In this document: positions 44,585 through 49,424 of the stretch, piece after piece
Layout of the letters: every line of letters begins with the position of its first letter
Numbering within the stretch: position 1 is the stretch's first letter
Source: Methylobacter sp.
GTDB lineage: Bacteria > Pseudomonadota > Gammaproteobacteria > Methylococcales > Methylomonadaceae
DNA: 49,424 nucleotides
NCBI GenBank assembly: GCA_026399025.1
Contig: JAPLRU010000109.1
Span: forward strand, 1 to 49,424
Direction of reading: 5' to 3'
Notes under the pieces: generated by a model
What the model saw: the letters and a program-made list of their open reading frames with translations, nothing else
Databases searched by the model: none
What the model was told of the DNA's origin: nothing
Position numbers and translations under genes: made by a program

Positions 44585-46393
44585 ATGCAAAAATCACCCA
44601 AATCAAATATTGAAATATATAAGCGGCTATTAACCTATGTAAAGCCGCATCGCGGCCTTTTTGCCATCAGTATCCTCGGTTTTCTGATGTATTCGGGCAC
44701 TCAGACCTTATTTGCAGCATTGATTAAACACATCATCGACACGCTGCAAACCGAAACCCGCGAAGGCATGAATTATTTGCCTTTGTTATTTAGCGGGTTA
44801 ATTGTCGTGCACGGGATCGGGGCTTATTTGGGCAACTATTTTCTGGCTAAAGTATCGACCAATGTCGTTCACGCCTTGCGCTGTGAAATTTTCGATCAAT
44901 ATACGCGCTTGCCGACGGCTTATTTCGATGCGCATAACAGCGGTTACATGATTTCAAGAATAACCAATAACGTGGGCCAAGTCACCCAGGCCACCACCGA
45001 TGCGGTGCGCACTTTTGTGCGCGAAGGTTTTACTTCGATAGGTTTGTTGATCTATTTGTTTTACTCAAATTGGATGTTGTCGCTGGTTTTTATTGCGATA
45101 ACGCCGATTATCGTGGTGCTGGTCAGTTATGTGAGTAAGCGGCTTCGGAAAATCAGTAAGAAGATCCAGGAATCGATTGGCGATATGACCCATATTACCT
45201 CGGAGTTGGTAGGCGGACACCGGGTCGTGCGCAGTTACGGCGGTGAACAATACGAGCGTCGGCGGTTTTTAGAGAGCAGTTTATATAACCGCAGTCAGTC
45301 GTTAAAGTTGGCTACGACGATGGCGATACATAATCCGATCATGCAGTTTATTATCGCTGTCGCGTTATCGTTTTTAATGTATATGGCTTTGTTTTTTATG
45401 AAGCAAGCCAGTGTCGGCGAGTTCGTCGGCTACTTGACGGCGGCTTTTTTATTGCCGCGGCCGATCAGGCAGTTAAGCGATGCCAATGGCGATATTCAAA
45501 AAGGCATTGCCGCGGCTGAGTCGTTGTTTGAGATTCTTGATGAGCCGGGCGAGTCGGATGAAGGTAGCTATCGGTCGGAAAGATGTCAGGGTGCTTTGGA
45601 GTTTAAAAACTTGTCGTTTCACTATGCAGGCGCCAATGAGCCGGCGTTGATCGATATTAGTTTTAAAGCCGAGCCGGGGCAGACAATTGCGCTGGTCGGC
45701 GCTTCCGGCGGCGGCAAAAGTACGTTGGCCAACTTGGTTTCCCGTTTTTACCCGCACGATACCGGCCAAATATTATTGGATGGCGTGGAAATTAATCAGT
45801 ATGAGCTGGCAAATTTAAGACAACAGTTGGCGCTGGTCAATCAGCAAGTCACCTTATTCAATGATACGATAGCTAATAACATAGCCTACGGCGCTCTTGC
45901 AACGGCATCCAGGGCGGCAATAACTCAGGCGGCGACAGACGCTTATGCGATGGAATTTATCGCCAAGTTCGATCAAGGTCTGGACACCGAAATAGGCGAG
46001 AATGGGGTTAAATTGTCCGGAGGGCAACGGCAACGATTAGCCTTGGCCAGGGCATTGCTGAAAGATGCGCCGATCCTGATATTGGATGAGGCTACATCGG
46101 CGCTCGATACCGAATCGGAACGCTATATTCAGGCGGCGTTGCAAAAAGTCATGAGCAACCGGACGACGCTGGTTATTGCGCATCGGCTATCGACTATTGA
46201 AAGCGCCGATATGATTTTGGTGATGGATCATGGGCGGATTGTGGAAAGAGGATCTCATCAGGAGCTTATTGCAAAAAAAGGTGCTTATGCGCGCTTGCAT
46301 TCGATGCAATTTAAAGAACATGCCAAAGACGGCGATTCCGCTATTTCTACTGAGCTGTCAAGTTCAGACCTTGCTGAGAGGGCATTATTTTGA
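44585..46393 (+). CDS. msbA: Lipid A export ATP-binding/permease MsbA
   Basis: A 602-residue half ABC exporter that flips lipid A-core across the inner membrane. Six membrane helices fill residues about 15-310. The nucleotide-binding domain has Walker A G-A-S-G-G-G-K-S-T, Q-loop V-N-Q-Q-V-T-L-F, signature L-S-G-G-Q-R-Q-R, and Walker B I-L-I-L-D-E-A-T-S-A-L-D. ATG at 44585 is chosen because it matches the start of the duplicated fragment; a GTG 27 bases upstream lies inside the antitoxin gene. The start now follows the inserted antitoxin gene by two bases, so msbA may be expressed from that gene's transcript. Essential in most Gram-negatives. Confidence 0.95.
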   Translation: MQKSPKSNIEIYKRLLTYVKPHRGLFAISILGFLMYSGTQTLFAALIKHIIDTLQTETREGMNYLPLLFSGLIVVHGIGAYLGNYFLAKVSTNVVHALRCEIFDQYTRLPTAYFDAHNSGYMISRITNNVGQVTQATTDAVRTFVREGFTSIGLLIYLFYSNWMLSLVFIAITPIIVVLVSYVSKRLRKISKKIQESIGDMTHITSELVGGHRVVRSYGGEQYERRRFLESSLYNRSQSLKLATTMAIHNPIMQFIIAVALSFLMYMALFFMKQASVGEFVGYLTAAFLLPRPIRQLSDANGDIQKGIAAAESLFEILDEPGESDEGSYRSERCQGALEFKNLSFHYAGANEPALIDISFKAEPGQTIALVGASGGGKSTLANLVSRFYPHDTGQILLDGVEINQYELANLRQQLALVNQQVTLFNDTIANNIAYGALATASRAAITQAATDAYAMEFIAKFDQGLDTEIGENGVKLSGGQRQRLALARALLKDAPILILDEATSALDTESERYIQAALQKVMSNRTTLVIAHRLSTIESADMILVMDHGRIVERGSHQELIAKKGAYARLHSMQFKEHAKDGDSAISTELSSSDLAERALF

Positions 46394-46770
46394 AAACGTT
46401 TATTTCCGAGCTCGAACAGCATCAAGCCATGATGGAGCGGTTGGTAGGTTGTTCCGATGCGATTGAAGCGGCCGGCGAGTTGCTGATCAATACATTAAAG
46501 CGGGGAGGGAAAATACTGTTGTGCGGCAACGGCGGTAGTGCCGCCGATTGTCAGCATATTGCCGAGGAGTTGGTCGGCCTGGTTACGCATTCGGTTATTG
46601 TGCCGTCGGCTGTGACGGCACGCATTCAGGAGGCGCATATATTGATCGGCCACTGGTGGTGTGGCGTGCTTGATGACTGCATGGATGCGGGAGATGCGAC
46701 TCCACGGATGGAGGTGTCAGAGCAAGTGCCGGGAGCTATACAGGGAACGGCTGCCGAGGGGGCTTATTAA
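46390..46770 (+). pseudogene. gmhA: Phosphoheptose isomerase GmhA with large in-frame internal deletion
   Basis: GmhA converts sedoheptulose-7-P to D-glycero-D-manno-heptose-7-P, the first step to ADP-heptose. Normal GmhA is about 195 residues; this frame has 126. Residues 1-63 fit (L-L-C-G-N-G-G-S-A-A-D-C-Q-H and A-E-E-L-V-G), then the sequence jumps straight to V-T-A-R-I-Q-E-A-H-I-L-I-G-H. About 90 residues are missing, including the S-T-S-G-N-S phosphate loop. The His/Glu before and Gln/His after the gap, which hold the metal in the family, survive. A long unusual tail (C-M-D-A-G-D-A-T-P onward) follows. TTG start overlaps the msbA stop, with GAGAGG upstream. Probably inactive unless another copy exists. 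Confidence 0.8.
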
Positions 46771-48194
46771 TGTTGGCGGCAGTACCTGAGTTTGGGCCGG
46801 CTCGTATTATAGTCATCGGCGATGTGATGCTGGATCGATACTGGTCCGGGCAGGCGGCGCGCATTTCGCCGGAAGCGCCTGTGCCGGTGGTACGGGTTAA
46901 ATCGATTGAAGATCGTGTCGGTGGCGCGGGCAATGTCGCGCTCAATATTGCCAAATTAGGCGGCAAGGTTACTCTGTTGGGCGTTGTCGGCGACGATGCC
47001 GAGGGTGATACATTAACTCGGCTGCTGGAAGCCGAAGGCGTGGCTTGCGATTTCGTCGTTGAGCCGGGCATACGCAGTGTTTGTAAGTTACGCGTTATGG
47101 CGCAGCATCAACAGCTTATTCGGCTTGATTTTGAAGAAACCTCTCTGAAATTCGATTCAGGCGCTTTGTCGGCTAAGCTGGGTGAGCACTTGTTAAAGCA
47201 TGACACCGTAGTATTCTCGGATTACGGCAAGGGAACCTTGGCTGATGTTTCAGCCTATATTACTGAGGCGAAACAGGCCGGTCTTAAGGTTTTGGTGGAT
47301 CCGAAAGGTGCGGACTATCGGTGTTACGCTCAAGCGGACGTGATAACGCCAAACCTGTCGGAGTTGCAGGCTGTCGTAGGTGTTGCGGAAAATGAAGAGG
47401 ATTTGATAGAAAAAGGGCGGGGGTTGTTAAGACAGTATCAAATCCCGAATCTTTTGCTGACCCGCGGCGAAGCGGGCATGTCTTTAATACAAGAAGCCCA
47501 AGTACACTCATTGCCGGCTCAGGCCAAGGATGTTTTTGATGTGACCGGTGCCGGAGATACGGTCATTGCGGTGATGGCTCTGGGGGTTGCATTAGACATC
47601 GCGTTATATCAGGCCATGTATTTGGCTAATTTGGCGGGGGGCATTGTCGTTGGCAAGCTGGGGACATCAACCGTATCAAGGCGGGAGTTGACGCGGGCAA
47701 TGCATGGGGATAGGGATTCCTTATACGGTATTGTCTCGGAAGATGAATTGGCGCAAATATTGGTTGGCGCTAAAGCGCATGATGAGCGCATCATTATGAC
47801 TAATGGTTGTTTTGATTTATTACATGCCGGGCATGTGACTTACTTGCAGCAGGCAAAAGCATTGGGTGATCGCTTGGTTGTGGCGGTAAATTCCGACGCG
47901 TCGGTCAGGCGGCTTAAAGGAGAAACTCGGCCCATTAACGGTTTGCAAGAACGGATGACGGTTTTGTCGGCGTTGGCCTGTGTGGATTGGGTGGTTTCAT
48001 TTGAAGAAGAAACGCCTGAAAGGTTGTATTGCAGATTGTTGCCGGATGTCATCGTGAAAGGCGGCGATTACAGTGCGGAGCAGGTTGCCGGTGGCGATTG
48101 CGTAATCCGGGCCGGCGGTGAGGTAAAGATTTTACAGTTTGTCGACGGGCAGTCTACAACTGCAATAATTAAAAAAGCGAGGGGAAATGAATGA
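46770..48194 (+). CDS. hldE: Bifunctional heptose-7-phosphate kinase / heptose-1-phosphate adenylyltransferase HldE
   Basis: A 474-residue fusion enzyme. The N-terminal ribokinase-fold kinase (about 1-315) has G-D-V-M-L-D-R-Y-W-S-G and the catalytic D-V-T-G-A-G-D-T-V. The C-terminal nucleotidyltransferase (about 340-474) has T-N-G-C-F-D-L-L-H-A-G-H with the HxGH motif. Together they phosphorylate heptose-7-P and adenylylate heptose-1-P. The ATG shares one base with the gmhA stop (TAATG), and its stop overlaps hldD by four bases, so gmhA-hldE-hldD is one translationally coupled unit. Confidence 0.96.
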   Translation: MLAAVPEFGPARIIVIGDVMLDRYWSGQAARISPEAPVPVVRVKSIEDRVGGAGNVALNIAKLGGKVTLLGVVGDDAEGDTLTRLLEAEGVACDFVVEPGIRSVCKLRVMAQHQQLIRLDFEETSLKFDSGALSAKLGEHLLKHDTVVFSDYGKGTLADVSAYITEAKQAGLKVLVDPKGADYRCYAQADVITPNLSELQAVVGVAENEEDLIEKGRGLLRQYQIPNLLLTRGEAGMSLIQEAQVHSLPAQAKDVFDVTGAGDTVIAVMALGVALDIALYQAMYLANLAGGIVVGKLGTSTVSRRELTRAMHGDRDSLYGIVSEDELAQILVGAKAHDERIIMTNGCFDLLHAGHVTYLQQAKALGDRLVVAVNSDASVRRLKGETRPINGLQERMTVLSALACVDWVVSFEEETPERLYCRLLPDVIVKGGDYSAEQVAGGDCVIRAGGEVKILQFVDGQSTTAIIKKARGNE

Positions 48195-49144
48195 TTGTTG
48201 TAACTGGCGGTGCGGGTTTTATTGGCAGTAATCTGGTTCGGGCATTGAACCAGCGTGGTGAGCGCAATATATTGTTGGTCGATCATTTGGCTAATGGACG
48301 GAAAATGCACAATATAGCCGATCTTGATATCGCCGATTACATGGACAAGGAGGAGTTTATTGAAAAAATTGGCGTGGCTCATTTTTTTGATGGGGTTCGA
48401 GCGGTCTTTCATCAGGGAGCTTGTTCCGCGACAACAGAATGGGATGGGCGATTTGTGATGATGAATAATTATGATTATTCCAAACGCTTATTGCACTGGT
48501 GCATCGCAAGAAATGTCGCGTTTATGTATGCTTCTTCCGCTTCGGTTTATGGAAATGGCAAGCACGGGTTTCGAGTTGATCGTAGTTGCGAGTATCCAAT
48601 TAATATGTACGCCTACTCAAAATTTCAATTCGATCAATATGTGCGTCCTTTATTGGCTAAGACAAGAAGTCCGATCGTCGGTTTTCGTTACTTTAATGTT
48701 TATGGGCCAAGGGAGCAGCATAAAGGTGCTATGAGCAGTACCGCTTTTCATTTTAACCGCCAACTGATTGAGCAAAAAAAGGCAAGGTTATTTGAAGGTA
48801 GTGATGGCATGGCAAACGGCGAACAAAAGCGCGACTTTGTCTATGTAGATGATGTTGTGAACGTTAATTTATGGTTTCTGGATCATCCTGAGCAGCGTGG
48901 TATTTATAATGTAGGTACGGGGCGGGCGGAAACGTTTAACGCTGTTGCTCAGGCCGTTATAGATTGGCATAAAGAAGGGAGTATTGAATACATTCCATTC
49001 CCCGAGCATTTAAAAGGTGCTTATCAGAGTTATACGCAAGCTGATATTTCGGGATTAAGAGATGTTGGATATATAAAAGATTTTGTAACTGTTAAACAAG
49101 GAGTTGCAAGGTATTTGGATTGGCTGAATACAGGAATAAATTAG
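48191..49144 (+). CDS. hldD: ADP-L-glycero-D-manno-heptose-6-epimerase HldD
   Basis: A 317-residue short-chain dehydrogenase-fold enzyme that epimerises ADP-D,D-heptose to ADP-L,D-heptose, the donor for inner-core heptosyltransferases such as the GT9 protein of this cluster. Rossmann motif G-G-A-G-F-I-G-S-N at the N-terminus, active-site S-S-A-S-V-Y-G and Y-x-x-x-K as Y-A-Y-S-K-F, and G-x-R-Y-F-N-V-Y-G-P-R-E are all intact. Start overlaps hldE (ATGA). Last gene before the rRNA-operon leader. Confidence 0.96.
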   Translation: MIVVTGGAGFIGSNLVRALNQRGERNILLVDHLANGRKMHNIADLDIADYMDKEEFIEKIGVAHFFDGVRAVFHQGACSATTEWDGRFVMMNNYDYSKRLLHWCIARNVAFMYASSASVYGNGKHGFRVDRSCEYPINMYAYSKFQFDQYVRPLLAKTRSPIVGFRYFNVYGPREQHKGAMSSTAFHFNRQLIEQKKARLFEGSDGMANGEQKRDFVYVDDVVNVNLWFLDHPEQRGIYNVGTGRAETFNAVAQAVIDWHKEGSIEYIPFPEHLKGAYQSYTQADISGLRDVGYIKDFVTVKQGVARYLDWLNTGIN

Positions 49145-49160
49145 AAGTGCAAATAACAGC

Positions 49161-49188
49161 TTGACCGGGATAGTTAAGGCTGTATAAT
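49161..49188 (+). promoter_or_regulatory. Tandem promoter 1 of the probable rRNA operon
   Basis: TTGACC (49161-49166) and consensus TATAAT (49183-49188) with a 16-base spacer, starting 16 bases after the hldD stop. Followed by a GCGC discriminator-like sequence, a feature of stringently controlled promoters. Confidence 0.75.
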
Positions 49189-49254
49189 GCGCAGTTCTTT
49201 CGGGGCAGGGTGCTCCGGCAGGAGGTTCCTTTGAAATTAAAGTGAACAAATTGC

Positions 49255-49282
49255 TTGACAAGTTGATTGGGTGGGTTATAAT
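49255..49282 (+). promoter_or_regulatory. Tandem promoter 2 of the probable rRNA operon
   Basis: Consensus TTGACA (49255-49260) and consensus TATAAT (49277-49282), spacer 16 bases. Both hexamers are perfect, which is rare and typical of very strong stable-RNA promoters. Confidence 0.85.
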
Positions 49283-49351
49283 GGTCGGCTTCTTCGGTGT
49301 TGCGTAAGTGGCTCCGGTCGGGAAGAGAAGAAAAATAAAGTTAACGGGATG

Positions 49352-49379
49352 TTGACAGGCCGAATGAAATCTGTATAAT
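49352..49379 (+). promoter_or_regulatory. Tandem promoter 3 of the probable rRNA operon
   Basis: Consensus TTGACA (49352-49357) and consensus TATAAT (49374-49379), spacer again 16 bases. An A-rich tract lies upstream (49325-49338). It is the promoter nearest the boxA-like element. Confidence 0.85.
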
Positions 49380-49407
49380 AGTTCAGCTAAACCGGAGTTT
49401 GACTCCA

Positions 49408-49417
49408 TGCTCTTTAA
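49408..49417 (+). promoter_or_regulatory. boxA-like antitermination element
   Basis: TGCTCTTTAA matches the boxA core of rRNA operon leaders, where NusB-S10 binds to prevent premature termination. Its place just after three strong promoters suggests that a 16S rRNA gene starts beyond the window edge. The rRNA gene itself is not in the window. Confidence 0.7.
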
Positions 49418-49424
49418 AAAACGG

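Noticed and set aside
46390-46770. A natural short GmhA family
   Set aside because: Both ends align with full-length GmhA and the junction skips the phosphate loop, which fits a deletion better than a distinct short family, though the latter is not fully excluded.

Overview
The window looks like chromosomal DNA of a gammaproteobacterium with moderate GC, most probably a relative of the Methylococcales (type I methanotrophs). This is inferred from the gene set: an rpsU-dnaG-rpoD operon followed by tRNA-Ile2, YcgL, CstA-YbdD, a DUF6494-like protein, BioA-RsmE, the heptose/LPS core genes, several Uma2-like genes and a periplasmic copper-protein locus. No methane-oxidation gene lies in the window, so the order is not proven. 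Most of the window is core genome; there is no prophage, CRISPR array or intact insertion sequence.

Layout. 1-2000: tail of an unknown gene, thiO (glycine oxidase) and a vapBC toxin-antitoxin pair. 2277-3943: a well-expressed-looking outer-membrane protein with promoter and terminator, then two tiny membrane-protein genes, one of which appears to start with ATA. 3944-7601: CPBP protease, rsmE, bioA and a Uma2 gene. 7683-11151: metF, ahcY and metK, the methyl cycle that makes, uses and regenerates S-adenosylmethionine. 11217-15707: tRNA-Ile2(CAU), rpoD, dnaG, yqeY, rpsU (macromolecular-synthesis operon). 15813-22309: tsaD, two small conserved genes, a GDPD phosphodiesterase, ycgL, a second CPBP protease, argS and a SPOR protein. 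22603-30082: cstA-ybdD, an Aer-like chemoreceptor and a patatin-like lipase. 30340-34263: a probable group II intron remnant, then guaB-guaA-tadA with a heptamer-built inverted repeat between guaB and guaA.

34379-39201: a disrupted glucose-6-phosphate isomerase gene, then four envelope genes: a membrane-anchored periplasmic protein whose mature N-terminus is predicted to be histidine, a Met/His-rich type 1 cupredoxin with a C-terminal membrane anchor, a YqaA-like membrane protein and an unrecognised polytopic membrane protein. I consider this the best candidate for an undescribed (copper-related) system here.

39968-49144: LPS core cluster: GT9 heptosyltransferase, O-antigen ligase, two GT2 enzymes, a duplicated 5' fragment of msbA separated from the real gene by an antitoxin-like gene, msbA, a gmhA gene with a large in-frame internal deletion, hldE and hldD. 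The window closes with three tandem sigma-70 promoters of identical spacing and a boxA-like element, i.e. the probable leader of an rRNA operon beyond the edge.

Two sugar-phosphate isomerase genes (pgi, gmhA) have lost central segments. Whether this is real gene decay or an assembly fault cannot be decided from the sequence alone.
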